From the NCBI GenBank assembly GCA_025934735.1, contig JAICWP010000016.1:42277-106276 (forward strand): 64,000 nucleotides of DNA. Reading direction: 5' to 3'. The notes below the pieces were generated by a model that saw only the letters and a list, made by a program, of their open reading frames with translations, had not been told where the DNA came from and made no database searches. Source of the stretch: Terriglobales bacterium. GTDB lineage: Bacteria > Acidobacteriota > Terriglobia > Terriglobales > Acidobacteriaceae. The position numbers and the translations under genes are program-made. Positions 27,664 to 36,795 of the stretch are shown here, in pieces. Positions within the stretch are counted from its first letter, which is position 1; every line of letters begins with the position of its first letter.

Positions 27664-28610
27664 CAAATGCCGCTCTTAGATTGTTCGGAAAGAGGTTTCT
27701 GGCCGATTACGATAACACCGCTCCCTGCGATGTTCCACTGGCGGTCCAAGGCCCTGCGCGACAGCAGGTATTTCAGTCCGGATATGAGCGGCGTCAGGAC
27801 CGGAACCGGATAGGTGCGGAAATGATGGTAAACGTATTCAAAAGAAACCGCCTTTTTATTGCTATAGAACTCCAGCCGTTGAAAGCCTGCGGAAGCGAGC
27901 AGGAGCCGGAGCGAACGTTTACTAAAATAGAACAGATGTTCCACCTTGTACTCCATCCAGTGTTGTCGCATCAATGTACGAGACCAACTGTCGAGCGATG
28001 GAGTTACCAGAAAAACCAGGCCTCCGGGCCGAAGACACGCGTAAGCTCTGCGAACAAAAGACTTGGGGTCGCGGACGTGTTCGATCACGTCACAGGCGGC
28101 GACGGCATCGAAGCTTTCAAGAGGAAGTGGAACACTATCCAGGGTGCCGACCTGAACCATCCCGGCTCCAAGCCGCCGGTTGGCGTTCTCCGCCGCAATG
28201 GATGAATACTCAATGCCCTCAACCCGGAATCCCCGCATCCGGGCTTGTACAAGCAACTCGCCATTTCCACAACCCACTTCGAGTATGCTTGCGTCTGGTT
28301 GCAACAAGGCACGGCCCAGTTGATCGAGGTACAAGCATGCCGTGGCGCTCTTCAGTTGCGCGGTTCTTTCGGCGGATTCCCGGGTGGGTTCGCCGAGGAA
28401 ATAGTTGTTGTCGTAAATGGAGGCAAGCAGGCCGTCGTCAGGCTGAGAATGAAGAAATTCGAGCTTGCATTGCCGGCAGCGGTAAACTGGATAGCTGTGC
28501 TTCGTGAAAAAATATCGAGCGTTGGGCGTGGTGCAAACCGGGCACTCTGGTGTCCCAGAGTTCACGCCGGAACCAACTGGTACACGGTTGGTGGCCCCCA
28601 ATACCGACAT
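27663..28610 (-). CDS. class I SAM-dependent methyltransferase with N-terminal zinc ribbon
   Basis: The N terminus has CPVCTTPNARYFF and YRCRQCKLEFLH, a four-Cys zinc ribbon, followed by the SAM site ILEVGCGNGELLVQARMRGF near 110 and ACDVIEHVRDP near 172. Such proteins methylate sugars in glycan loci. The start overlaps the transaldolase stop by one base and its own stop overlaps the YfhO start, so the three are translated in series. At 315 residues it is full length. Acceptor unknown. Confidence 0.88.
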   Translation of the reverse strand: MSVLGATNRVPVGSGVNSGTPECPVCTTPNARYFFTKHSYPVYRCRQCKLEFLHSQPDDGLLASIYDNNYFLGEPTRESAERTAQLKSATACLYLDQLGRALLQPDASILEVGCGNGELLVQARMRGFRVEGIEYSSIAAENANRRLGAGMVQVGTLDSVPLPLESFDAVAACDVIEHVRDPKSFVRRAYACLRPGGLVFLVTPSLDSWSRTLMRQHWMEYKVEHLFYFSKRSLRLLLASAGFQRLEFYSNKKAVSFEYVYHHFRTYPVPVLTPLISGLKYLLSRRALDRQWNIAGSGVIVIGQKPLSEQSKSGI

Positions 28611-29326
28611 TAAATCGAATACCCCGCACTGGCCGCGTCATCGTGGAACATCTTGACTGTGTCCACCGAATAAGCAGTGAGGTCCTTGCCCACAAGCGAG
28701 AGTTTCTTCAGGATATCGCTGGTTGCGGTAATAACGTGGCAACCGACTTCGTCGGCCTGGAAGACGTTCAGCAGTTCACGGGGGCTGGCCCAGATCAACT
28801 GCAACTGCGGATAGGTCTGAAGGATGCGCACCGCGTCCGCCATTAGCGGAACAGGATCGCATCCCGTATCGGCAATCCGGCCTGCAAATACTGAAACGTA
28901 AGCCGAGGGGCATTCCCGAAGTGCGGCGCTGACCTCACACACCTGCTGCAAGGTCAGGAGAGCGGTCACGTTCAGCCGGATGCCCGCGCGCGCCAGGCGG
29001 CGAATTAAAGCCACTGAACTTTCCCCTCGCGTGTTGGTCACCGGAATCTTCACGTAAACCTGACCTCCCCAACTCGCGATCCTGTGCGCCTGGCGCTCCA
29101 TTTCCAGGAAGTCGTCGGAAAACACCTCGAACGATACCGGCCGGTCCGGTATTGCCGCCAGAATATCGCGAGCAAAGACCTCGTAATCGCTGACGCCGGC
29201 TTTGCGCATCAACGTGGGATTCGTCGTGAATCCTTGTATCAAAGGATTTACGTAGAGCCGGAGCATCTCCGTGCGCTCGGCGCCGTCAGCAAACAGCTTG
29301 ACTGTTAAATCGGCTATTCGCTTCAT
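28610..29326 (-). CDS. transaldolase-family protein (short TalC/FSA type)
   Basis: The 238-residue protein matches the short transaldolases and fructose-6-phosphate aldolases: FADGAERTEM and GFTTNPTLMRKAG near the start, the Schiff-base Lys in QVYVKIPVTN, and IWASPRELLNVFQADEVGCH near the end. It sits directly after the GmhA-GmhB fusion, whose 3' end it overlaps by about 40 bases. The likely reason is supply of sedoheptulose 7-phosphate, the substrate of GmhA, by transaldolase action in the reverse sense. That link is inferred from position; an aldolase role is also possible. Confidence 0.82.
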   Translation of the reverse strand: MKRIADLTVKLFADGAERTEMLRLYVNPLIQGFTTNPTLMRKAGVSDYEVFARDILAAIPDRPVSFEVFSDDFLEMERQAHRIASWGGQVYVKIPVTNTRGESSVALIRRLARAGIRLNVTALLTLQQVCEVSAALRECPSAYVSVFAGRIADTGCDPVPLMADAVRILQTYPQLQLIWASPRELLNVFQADEVGCHVITATSDILKKLSLVGKDLTAYSVDTVKMFHDDAASAGYSI

Positions 29327-30470
29327 AGGTAGAGTTGCGGGAATCGGCCAGAATCCAATCAACGGCTTCCGAAAGGGAGGCCACACGCGCGCTCGGAGGG
29401 GACGAGGGTTGTCGCTCGGCATATCCCCTGTCGATCCAGATCACTTTTACTCCCGCGGCTGTGCCCGCATCCACGTCGCGCCAGCGGTCTCCTATCATGT
29501 AGCTCGAAACCACGTCCACATTGTAGCGGGTCGCGGCTTGAAGCAGGAGCCCAGGCAACGGCTTACGGCAGTCGCATCGGTCGGCATCGTCATGGTGACA
29601 GGTGAAAATGTCGTCGACGGGAAGCTGGGACTTCAGCCAGCCGTGCATCTGCTCCACGCCATCGGCGCGCAGCAAGCCCCGCGCGACATCGGGCTGGTTG
29701 GTAACCACCAGGAGCAGGAATCCTTCTGCTTTCAACCGTGCCAACGCCTGCTTAGCGTCAGCCGCAAGCTCCAGTTCAGCCGGCGCGGCGGGCGGGAAGG
29801 GTTTTCCGCCCTTAATGACAGCGTGCGTGAGCACGCCATCGCGATCCAAAAAAACCGCTTTCTTTTTGCCGCTGGCCGGTAAAGACTCCCAGCGAGTCTC
29901 CGCGATTTTCAAAGCCGGATGGGAAACCAGCAGATGCCAAACAATGGCCTGAAAAGCCTCTGCATGGGGCGTGATGTGGTCTGGGTTGATGGTTGGGATC
30001 AGCACGCAGACGTCGGCGACTTTGGCCGTGTACCCACCATCGCGCCCCACGATACCCAGGATTTTGGCATTTTTGGACCTGGCATAATCCAGGGCGGCCA
30101 CCAGATTAGGGCTGACGTTTTTCTCGAGGTTGCCACCGCCCACGGACAATACCAGGACGCCGTCCCGGGATTGCAGTCGGCTGGTGCGCAGCCAGCTTTC
30201 GAATATGGTTGGCCAGCCCTCGTCGTTGGTCCGCGCCGTCAACTCCGATACGTTATCAGTAGGTGCATAGGCTTCAACGCCGGTAATTTTGCGGAAATCA
30301 TTTACCGCGTGCGAAGCATTGGCCGCGCTTCCCCCTACGCCCAGGATGAATAGTCTCCCGCCATCTTCTCGAATACGGGCAAGAAGCGACGCCATTCGTT
30401 CGATTTCCGCGGCATCGAGTTTGCGCGCGACCTCTTGCACCTCAGCCAGAAAATGCTCGGCAAAACTCAT
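29286..30470 (-). CDS. bifunctional GmhA-like SIS isomerase / GmhB-like heptose bisphosphate phosphatase
   Basis: Residues 1-190 form a SIS domain like sedoheptulose 7-phosphate isomerase (LGVGGSAANASHAVNDFRK at about 43, SVGGGNLEKNVSPNLVAAL at about 129). Residues 203-375 form a HAD phosphatase with DRDGVL, VTNQPDVARG, the zinc-binding CHHDDADRCDCRKPLPGLLL and MIGDRWRDVDAG, all diagnostic of GmhB. The fusion would catalyse steps 1 and 3 of GDP-D-glycero-alpha-D-manno-heptose synthesis. In the SIS part, the Glu expected after the Ser-rich loop is Asp and the expected late His seems absent, so isomerase activity is less certain than phosphatase activity. It heads the minus-strand run and diverges from the rml genes. 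Confidence 0.88.
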   Translation of the reverse strand: MSFAEHFLAEVQEVARKLDAAEIERMASLLARIREDGGRLFILGVGGSAANASHAVNDFRKITGVEAYAPTDNVSELTARTNDEGWPTIFESWLRTSRLQSRDGVLVLSVGGGNLEKNVSPNLVAALDYARSKNAKILGIVGRDGGYTAKVADVCVLIPTINPDHITPHAEAFQAIVWHLLVSHPALKIAETRWESLPASGKKKAVFLDRDGVLTHAVIKGGKPFPPAAPAELELAADAKQALARLKAEGFLLLVVTNQPDVARGLLRADGVEQMHGWLKSQLPVDDIFTCHHDDADRCDCRKPLPGLLLQAATRYNVDVVSSYMIGDRWRDVDAGTAAGVKVIWIDRGYAERQPSSPPSARVASLSEAVDWILADSRNSTYEANSRFNSQAVC

Positions 30471-30742
30471 GCCTATCCTTGCGATTGCCTAGGGAAAATG
30501 GCGGATTTGGTTGGGACAGTTTACCAGATCAGGTCCGCCGATCAACCCTCATTTGCTCGTTCAGAGTATCCTGCGCGATGCTCGGTCCAGTGTTCCATTA
30601 TCGGTTGCCTTTCACCGCCTACGTTCCGGCACCCTGCCGGTGGCGGGCAGACGGTTGCGCCTTGCGCCTCGAGGATTTAAACTGCTTTGAACCTCTTCTT
30701 AGACACCATGGACGCGCTGGCCGGCGGCCCCGGAGTGAGCAA

Positions 30743-31528
30743 ATGAAAGGTGTTGTCTTAGCGGGAGGCACCGGATCGCGCCTCTATCCCTTAACCCGTG
30801 TAACCAACAAGCACCTGCTCCCGGTGTACAACCAGCCCATGGTGTTCTACCCAATTCAGGCGCTGGTGAACATAGGTATTCACGATATCGTGATCGTCAC
30901 GGGCGGCCACAGCGCCGGCGACTTCTTGCGCTTACTAGCCAATGGCAAGGATTTCGGCCTCAAAGGCCTGAACTACGGATATCAGGAGGGCGAAGGTGGT
31001 ATTGCGGATGCGCTGCGCATTGCGGAACACTTCGCCCAGGACGACAGTATCTGCGTGATTCTCGGCGACAACATTATCGAAAATAATGTCTGTGAGGCCG
31101 CGGATCGCTTTCGCGCCCAGGGTAGCGGCGCGCACATTGTTCTCAAAGAGGTGCACGATCCGGAGCGCTTTGGATGCCCTGAGTTCGCCGACGGGAAAAT
31201 CCTGCGCATCGAGGAGAAGCCGCGAAAACCAAAATCCTCCTATGCTGTCACCGGTATTTATTTTTACGACAATGCGGTCTTCAAGAAGATCCGCCAGTTG
31301 AAGCCCTCCGCCCGCGGCGAGTTGGAAATTACCGACATTAACAACATGTACCTGAAAGAGGAAGCCCTGACCCACAGCATCCTCCAGGGCTGGTGGACCG
31401 ATGCAGGCACGTTCGAGTCACTGCAGAAAGCCAGCAATCTGGTGGCCAGCACCGGGGCGAACAAGATGGAAGGTGCAGGCAGCGGAGCTTACGGCAAGGC
31501 TTCGGTAATGGCGGGAGCTCAGGAATGA
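30743..31528 (+). CDS. rmlA: glucose-1-phosphate thymidylyltransferase
   Basis: First step of dTDP-L-rhamnose synthesis. MKGVVLAGGTGSRLYPLTRV with NKHLLPVYNQPM is the nucleotide-binding signature, and ILGDNIIEN and WWTDAGTFESL are family landmarks. The ATG has GGAG eight bases ahead and gives 261 residues, a short form of RmlA. The frame is open another 88 codons upstream, but that part looks non-coding. Its stop overlaps the rmlB start as ATGA, so rmlA-rmlB-rmlC form one operon. Confidence 0.93.
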   Translation: MKGVVLAGGTGSRLYPLTRVTNKHLLPVYNQPMVFYPIQALVNIGIHDIVIVTGGHSAGDFLRLLANGKDFGLKGLNYGYQEGEGGIADALRIAEHFAQDDSICVILGDNIIENNVCEAADRFRAQGSGAHIVLKEVHDPERFGCPEFADGKILRIEEKPRKPKSSYAVTGIYFYDNAVFKKIRQLKPSARGELEITDINNMYLKEEALTHSILQGWWTDAGTFESLQKASNLVASTGANKMEGAGSGAYGKASVMAGAQE

Positions 31529-32556
31529 AGGTTTTCGTCACCGGCGGTGCTGGTTTTATCGGCTCCAATTTCGTCTACCACCTGCTTGGACTTCCAGCGG
31601 CCTACAGTGTGGTTAATTATGACGCATTGACCTACGCCGGCAATCTTCTGAACCTGGAACGGGTGGCTTCGCAGCAAAATTACAGCTTCGTTAGAGGCAA
31701 TATCTGCGATGCGGCAGCGGTTTGCGCTGCCATGCAGGGCTGCGACGCTGTGGTGCACTTCGCCGCCGAATCGCACGTGGACCGCAGCATATACGAGCCG
31801 GCACCTATCATCGAAACCAATGTGCGTGGCACCCTGGTGCTACTGCAGGCGGCCCGTGAATTGAAAATTTCCCGGTTCGTTCACGTTTCCACCGACGAGG
31901 TTTACGGCGATATTCCCCACGGACTCGCTTCCGACGAAAACTATCCCCTGCAGCCGAACAGTCCCTATTCGGCAAGCAAGGCAGCCTCGGACATGCTGGT
32001 GCGCTCCTTCGTCAGGACGTATGGTTTCCCGGGCATCATCACGCGCGCTTCCAATAACTATGGGCCCTACCAGTTCCCGGAGAAATTCATTCCGCTGATG
32101 ATTGCTAATGCGCTGGACAACAAGCCGCTTCCCATTTATGGGGATGGCCTGCAGGAGCGTGATTGGTTGCATGTTGAGGATCACTGCCGGGCACTGGCCC
32201 TAGTTCTGGAGCGCGGCCGCGAGGGCGAAGTGTACAACGTCGGAGCCGGGAACACGGAGCCCAACCTATCCATGGTACGGCGCATTCTCCGCGTCCTGGG
32301 TAAACCCGAAAGCCTGATGACCCGGGTGGCGGACCGCCCTGGGCACGACCGCCGTTACGCGCTGGAATCTTCCAAAATCACCAGAGAACTGGGTTGGTCG
32401 CCCGGCATGGACCTGGAGCAGGGAATCCGGCAGACCATTAATTGGTACCGTTCTAATGGCGCCTGGTTGCAGCACGTGCGTGAAGGCGACTACCGCGAGT
32501 ACTACGACAAGTACTACACTCATCGCGATAAAACTATGAAAACGGTTACCGCCTGA
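31525..32556 (+). CDS. rmlB: dTDP-glucose 4,6-dehydratase
   Basis: Second step of dTDP-L-rhamnose synthesis. MKVFVTGGAGFIGSNFVYHL binds NAD, VSTDEVYGDI contains the catalytic Asp-Glu pair, and YSASKAASDMLVRSF contains Tyr-x3-Lys. RASNNYGPYQFPEKFIPLMI is typical of this enzyme. The start overlaps the rmlA stop by four bases and gives a normal 343 residues. Confidence 0.95.
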   Translation: MKVFVTGGAGFIGSNFVYHLLGLPAAYSVVNYDALTYAGNLLNLERVASQQNYSFVRGNICDAAAVCAAMQGCDAVVHFAAESHVDRSIYEPAPIIETNVRGTLVLLQAARELKISRFVHVSTDEVYGDIPHGLASDENYPLQPNSPYSASKAASDMLVRSFVRTYGFPGIITRASNNYGPYQFPEKFIPLMIANALDNKPLPIYGDGLQERDWLHVEDHCRALALVLERGREGEVYNVGAGNTEPNLSMVRRILRVLGKPESLMTRVADRPGHDRRYALESSKITRELGWSPGMDLEQGIRQTINWYRSNGAWLQHVREGDYREYYDKYYTHRDKTMKTVTA

Positions 32557-32574
32557 GGAGCCATCGGGAGCAAC

Positions 32575-33141
32575 TTGCAGGTAATCGAAACCAAAATTCC
32601 GGGAGTATTTCTCATTCGGCCGGAAGTGCACGAGGACTCTCGCGGGTTCTTTTTCGAGAGCTACCATCAGAGCAAACTTGCGGAGCATGGCATCCGCGAC
32701 ACCTTCGTTCAAGACAACCATTCCAAATCATGCCGGGGCACGCTGCGCGGCTTGCATTACCAACTGAAACATCCGCAAGCCAAGCTCGGCCGGGTAGTGC
32801 AGGGCGAGGTGCTCGACGTCGCCGTGGACATTCGCGTGGGCTCACCCTATTTTGGGCAGTGGGTGAGCGCGATTCTGTCCTCGGAGAATAAACAGCAGAT
32901 CCTCATTCCCGGCGGCTTCGCCCACGGCTTTCTCGTCCTTTCCGAAACCGCTGAGTTTCTCTATAAGTGCAGCGAGTTTTATCGCTCCGAAGATGAGCAT
33001 GGGATATTGTGGAGTGACCCCGACCTGGGTATCGCCTGGAACATTGCGGATCCCCTTCTCTCCGCCAAAGATCGTGGCTACGTGGGGCTGCGCCAGATCC
33101 CACCGCAGTTGCTGCCGCCTTATCACCTCGAGAGCAGGTGA
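32575..33141 (+). CDS. rmlC: dTDP-4-dehydrorhamnose 3,5-epimerase
   Basis: Third step of dTDP-L-rhamnose synthesis. A cupin of 188 residues with VFLIRPEVHEDSRGFFFESY, the catalytic His in RGTLRGLHYQ and the Tyr in FLYKCSEFY, and IPGGFAHGFLVLSE. TTG start 18 bases after rmlB, with GGGAG just before it. The fourth gene, rmlD, lies apart at 40.1 kb on the other strand. Confidence 0.95.
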   Translation: MQVIETKIPGVFLIRPEVHEDSRGFFFESYHQSKLAEHGIRDTFVQDNHSKSCRGTLRGLHYQLKHPQAKLGRVVQGEVLDVAVDIRVGSPYFGQWVSAILSSENKQQILIPGGFAHGFLVLSETAEFLYKCSEFYRSEDEHGILWSDPDLGIAWNIADPLLSAKDRGYVGLRQIPPQLLPPYHLESR

Positions 33142-33207
33142 GCCGTTTAGCATCGCCGCTTGCGCTGTTCGGCGCAATAATTAAGCAATGTTCTTGACGT
33201 GACACTG

Positions 33208-33236
33208 TGTACACGATTACCGGAATATCTTATAAT
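33208..33236 (+). promoter_or_regulatory. sigma70-like promoter ahead of the GT2-methyltransferase gene
   Basis: TGTACA, a 17-base spacer and a perfect TATAAT lie in the 273-base gap after rmlC. The predicted transcript would have a leader of roughly 170 bases before the TTG start at 33415. A 6-bp hairpin with arms TTGCGC and GCGCAA just upstream (33160-33177) could mark the end of the rml transcript but lacks a clear U-run. Confidence 0.55.
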
Positions 33237-33414
33237 CGGGTTACTTTTGCCAGCTGGCATATTGGGTTGCTTGGGAGAGGTTCAAATCCCGGAGCTGTGG
33301 TTGCGCACTCCGGCGGCGCTTCAAATCGTCCGCCGATCTATATTTTCAGGTCCGCTCCGTAGAGCCCGGCAACGCGTCACGCCGATGGTCAAGCCAGGAG
33401 GGGAGGAATAGATT

Positions 33415-34941
33415 TTGACTACTGGTCGGCGGCTGCTCATCTTCATTCCTACGTACAACGAAGCTGAGAACGTGGAGGCCCTGTTCGCCCGCATTCGCAG
33501 CCTAGATTTGCCGGCTCACGTTCTCTTTCTAGATGACAATTCCCCGGATGGCACCGGCAACATCGTGGATCGTCTAGCCTCCGAAAACCAGAATGTTCAT
33601 GCCATCCATCGCAGCGGCAAACAGGGTATCGGCAGCGCCCATAAAGAAGGCATCCGCTGGGCCTATGCCCATGGTTTTGAGCTGCTGCTCACGATGGATT
33701 GTGATTTTACCCACTCACCGGAGCGAATTCCTGATTTCCTGGCCTACTCGGCTGAGCACGATATCGTGATTGGCTCGCGTTACATGCAGCCCAGGAGCCT
33801 GGCTTCCTGGAGCATGCTTCGTAAGATGCTGACCCGTGGAGGGCATTGGCTGACCACCACGTTTCTGCGAATGCCCTACGATGCCACCGGCGCATTCCGT
33901 CTTTACAATCTCAATCGGATTCCCCAACCCACGTTTGAGCTTGTCTATTCCCGCAGCTATTCGTTTTTTTTCGAAAGTTTGTATGTCCTGTGGCTGAACA
34001 GCCACACCGTCAAGGAAGTTCCCCTGGAACTGCCGGCGCGAACTTACGGCCACTCGAAAATGGCCTGGCGGGATGCAGTATACAGTTCGTTATTGCTGCT
34101 GTACCTGTATGTTAAGACCACCCTCGACCGTGACGCCTTGCTGTATACACCGCCGTTTGAGCCTGACGCCGCAACGCAGCACGCCCCACGCGACATTGCG
34201 ACCGGACGCGAGTGGGACGCCTACTGGCTGGCTAAGGACAAACCCGCCTCTCTCGTCTACGATCTGATCGCGGTCTTTTACCGCAAATTTATTATCCGCC
34301 GTATCGTCAACCACTTTATTCCCAAGTATTTCCCCCTCGGCGGTGAAATCCTGCACGCTGGCTGCGGCAGCGGACAAGTGGATACCGACATAGCAAAGAA
34401 GATGTCGGTCTGCGCCTTGGACATTTCACCACAGGCGCTTGCGATTTATCGAAAATCGCAGCCGCAGGTTACGCGTCTGATCCATGCCAGCATCTTCGAC
34501 ATACCTGTTCCCGATGATACCTATGACGGCATCTACAATCTCGGCGTGATGGAGCACTTTACCGAGAGACAAATTGAGCAGATTCTGAAGGAATTCCACC
34601 GCGTCCTGAAACCCGGTGGCAGAATCACGCTGTTCTGGCCGCCCGCTTACGGATTAACGGTGAGATTTCTTGCCGTGGTGCACTGGATTCTGCGTCGAAC
34701 GGGGAGCAACAAGAACCTTAAGCTCCATCCCGATGAGATTACCCATGTCCGCTCCAAGCAGCAGATACAGCGCTATCTTGATTCTGCCGGGTTCAGTTTC
34801 GTGAAGTTCTACTTTGGAATGCGTGATCTTTTTACTTACACCGTAATCGTGGGCGAGAAAACCGCAATCCAAGCCAACGCCGAGCCAGGTTGCGCGCCGG
34901 ATCAACTCCGGGTACGAATCCAAACTCAGGCGGGAGCCTGA
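33415..34941 (+). CDS. family 2 glycosyltransferase - SAM methyltransferase fusion (DPM1-like N domain)
   Basis: Residues 1-230 are a dolichyl-phosphate mannose synthase-like GT2 domain: LIFIPTYNEAENVEALFARI, FLDDNSPDGTGNIVD, TMDCDFTHSPERIPDF and VIGSRYMQPRS. Residues about 285-480 are a class I methyltransferase with ILHAGCGSGQVDTDIAKKM and GVMEHFTERQIEQIL. The two domains are joined by a linker containing REWDAYWLAKDKPASLVYD. Start TTG follows AGGAGGGGAGGA by about nine bases. A similar domain order occurs in the gene at 41.1 kb. Probably makes or attaches a methylated sugar; acceptor unknown. Confidence 0.9.
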   Translation: MTTGRRLLIFIPTYNEAENVEALFARIRSLDLPAHVLFLDDNSPDGTGNIVDRLASENQNVHAIHRSGKQGIGSAHKEGIRWAYAHGFELLLTMDCDFTHSPERIPDFLAYSAEHDIVIGSRYMQPRSLASWSMLRKMLTRGGHWLTTTFLRMPYDATGAFRLYNLNRIPQPTFELVYSRSYSFFFESLYVLWLNSHTVKEVPLELPARTYGHSKMAWRDAVYSSLLLLYLYVKTTLDRDALLYTPPFEPDAATQHAPRDIATGREWDAYWLAKDKPASLVYDLIAVFYRKFIIRRIVNHFIPKYFPLGGEILHAGCGSGQVDTDIAKKMSVCALDISPQALAIYRKSQPQVTRLIHASIFDIPVPDDTYDGIYNLGVMEHFTERQIEQILKEFHRVLKPGGRITLFWPPAYGLTVRFLAVVHWILRRTGSNKNLKLHPDEITHVRSKQQIQRYLDSAGFSFVKFYFGMRDLFTYTVIVGEKTAIQANAEPGCAPDQLRVRIQTQAGA

Positions 34942-35007
34942 TGGAATGGGACGTGCTTGGTTAAGGAGTTGGATAATGCCGTTCGTTGGCCGCCACGATT
35001 GAGAACG

Positions 35008-36762
35008 ATGCTGCCTCTGCCGCGAAGCGTATCCCAACCTGCTATATTGTGCCTCACGCCCGAAGCCAGTCTATCCCTACCTTGCCGGATCTTCCTGCTA
35101 ACGCTTCTCTTCGCGGCAGTATCGGCTCCCTGTGTCTCAGCCTTTGGGCAGCAAATCCAGCCGACTGCCGTTTCGTCCCTCGATGGGTCGCTTATAAAGG
35201 CGCAGGATCAACCTCAAATTTATTATATGAGAGGCGGTCTCAAGCACTGGGTTCTAGATCCAAAGTGGGTTCGGGCGCATAGGCGCTTGGCCGCTACCAT
35301 CAAGATTGTTCCCCCCGACGTCATCAATTCCATCCCGGCAGGGGCTCCATTTACCTATGTGCCTCCGCAAAAAACCAGATTGATCGCGGTATTTGCTGTC
35401 CTCGCCTTTTGCTTTCTGGTTCTCGTGCTCAAATTCCGAGGCCGCCTCCAGCACTCATTGACCAAACCAATTGACTGCTGCGGCAAGGATCACGTCTTTC
35501 GCGCCGTACTGCTCGGCATTTTCGTTGCCTGTGTTTTGCTTCGCTCCATTCATCTGTTGGTTCATCCGCGGTTCTGGGCGGAAGAAGGCGTAATCTGGTT
35601 TCAATACGATCTGCAACACAGTGCCGGAAGGATGTTGCTGTACGTGTACAACCTGTCTGGCTACATGAATTTGGCCGCCAATGTTGCGGGTGTATTCGCC
35701 GGAAGCTTGGCGCGGACTGGGCACATCTTATACGCGCCTTTAGCCAGTTCGCTGGTCGCGTTGCTGGTCCAGCTCATGCCCTTTGTAATCCTTTGCCTGG
35801 GGAACTCCCGGTTGTTCAATTCCCGCTGGAAACTCATAGTCGGCGGCCTTCTCGTTCTCACACTCCCCGGCGCTACTCCAGAAATTTGGCTGAACAGCAT
35901 CAACTCCATGAGTTTTGCCGGGCTGATTGCGTTTCTTCTATTATTCGAGAACAACACCAACTGGAGACCCGCAGTTCGATGGGCGGTTCGCGTGCTGCTC
36001 ATTTTGTGCGGGCTGACCGGCATTTATGCTCTTGTCCTCGCTCCTTTCTTTTTTGCCTACTACTTCGTCCGGCGGTCGCGTGAGCACGCCATCCAAGGCT
36101 TCATACTTTCAGCCGTGGGTGCAATCCAGGCTGCCATTGTGGTCTACTTCAAGCTGCATAGCGGCTTGCCGATGCGGGGAGAAGCCGTGGCAGCGTTGGC
36201 GCCCATTAACGTGCTCTATTACGCTGTGGTGACCCCATTAGTAGGCCAAGATTTTGCCCGCCTCGCATTTCGATTTTTCGGGCTCGAAGATGCCTGGTGG
36301 GTGGCGAATTCATATCCGCACTGGCCAGCTGAAAGTGCTGTGCTTGCGGGGTGGGTTTCGGCAATCGTTATAGCGATAATCCTAGTACGACTCTGCCGCC
36401 GCGAATATAGTCTGGAGAAAATGCAACTGGCCGCCATCTTCGTGAGCTACGCGATTATTACCACACTGGGATCGCTCCACGGAGTCATCTCCGGCCGGTA
36501 TGCGTTCTTGCCGGCATTGGCGATGCTGATGCTGGTTTTCACCAACCTTGACAGCTCACGTTCCCGGCTGCGGCAATTGTTATGCTCCGCGACTATTGCC
36601 ATGGCGCTGTCGGTCGGGATACTACAGTTCTACGACATGCAGATGTATGCGGGGCCTTCCTGGCGCGATGAGGTCGCGAAGTGGGAGAAAGATCCGAACT
36701 ACGGCATGAGGGTTTGGCCCAGTGCTTGGGGCCTTCCTGTCCATTACCAGCCTACCAGGTAG
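35008..36762 (+). CDS. multi-pass membrane protein with N-terminal periplasmic repeat-like domain
   Basis: The N terminus has a signal-like hydrophobic stretch (IFLLTLLFAAVSAPCVSAFG), then a short outward segment with DGSLIKAQDQPQIYYMRGG and LKHWVLDPKWVRAHR and VPPDVINSIPAG, a pattern seen in small wall-associated repeats. About ten membrane helices follow, with FWAEEGVIWFQYDLQ in an outer loop, suggesting a GT-C-like glycosyltransferase, though no family signature is certain. ATG is taken as the start; the frame stays open to a TTG 51 bases upstream that could also serve. It follows the GT2-methyltransferase gene on the same strand. Confidence 0.7.
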   Translation: MLPLPRSVSQPAILCLTPEASLSLPCRIFLLTLLFAAVSAPCVSAFGQQIQPTAVSSLDGSLIKAQDQPQIYYMRGGLKHWVLDPKWVRAHRRLAATIKIVPPDVINSIPAGAPFTYVPPQKTRLIAVFAVLAFCFLVLVLKFRGRLQHSLTKPIDCCGKDHVFRAVLLGIFVACVLLRSIHLLVHPRFWAEEGVIWFQYDLQHSAGRMLLYVYNLSGYMNLAANVAGVFAGSLARTGHILYAPLASSLVALLVQLMPFVILCLGNSRLFNSRWKLIVGGLLVLTLPGATPEIWLNSINSMSFAGLIAFLLLFENNTNWRPAVRWAVRVLLILCGLTGIYALVLAPFFFAYYFVRRSREHAIQGFILSAVGAIQAAIVVYFKLHSGLPMRGEAVAALAPINVLYYAVVTPLVGQDFARLAFRFFGLEDAWWVANSYPHWPAESAVLAGWVSAIVIAIILVRLCRREYSLEKMQLAAIFVSYAIITTLGSLHGVISGRYAFLPALAMLMLVFTNLDSSRSRLRQLLCSATIAMALSVGILQFYDMQMYAGPSWRDEVAKWEKDPNYGMRVWPSAWGLPVHYQPTR

Positions 36763-36795
36763 CTCCGGCTGATCGAGATGGTTGCTGCAACCGCG

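Noticed and set aside
30479..30742. 88-codon N-terminal extension of rmlA
   Set aside because: RmlA homology begins at the internal ATG, which has a good ribosome site; the upstream part looks like promoter DNA.
33278..33296. T-arm-like GGTTCAAATCC in the leader before 33415
   Set aside because: Flanking bases do not form the stem, and no acceptor or anticodon arm can be drawn.
33199..33411. 70-codon frame between rmlC and the GT2-methyltransferase gene
   Set aside because: It spans the predicted promoter and leader and shows no recognisable protein features.
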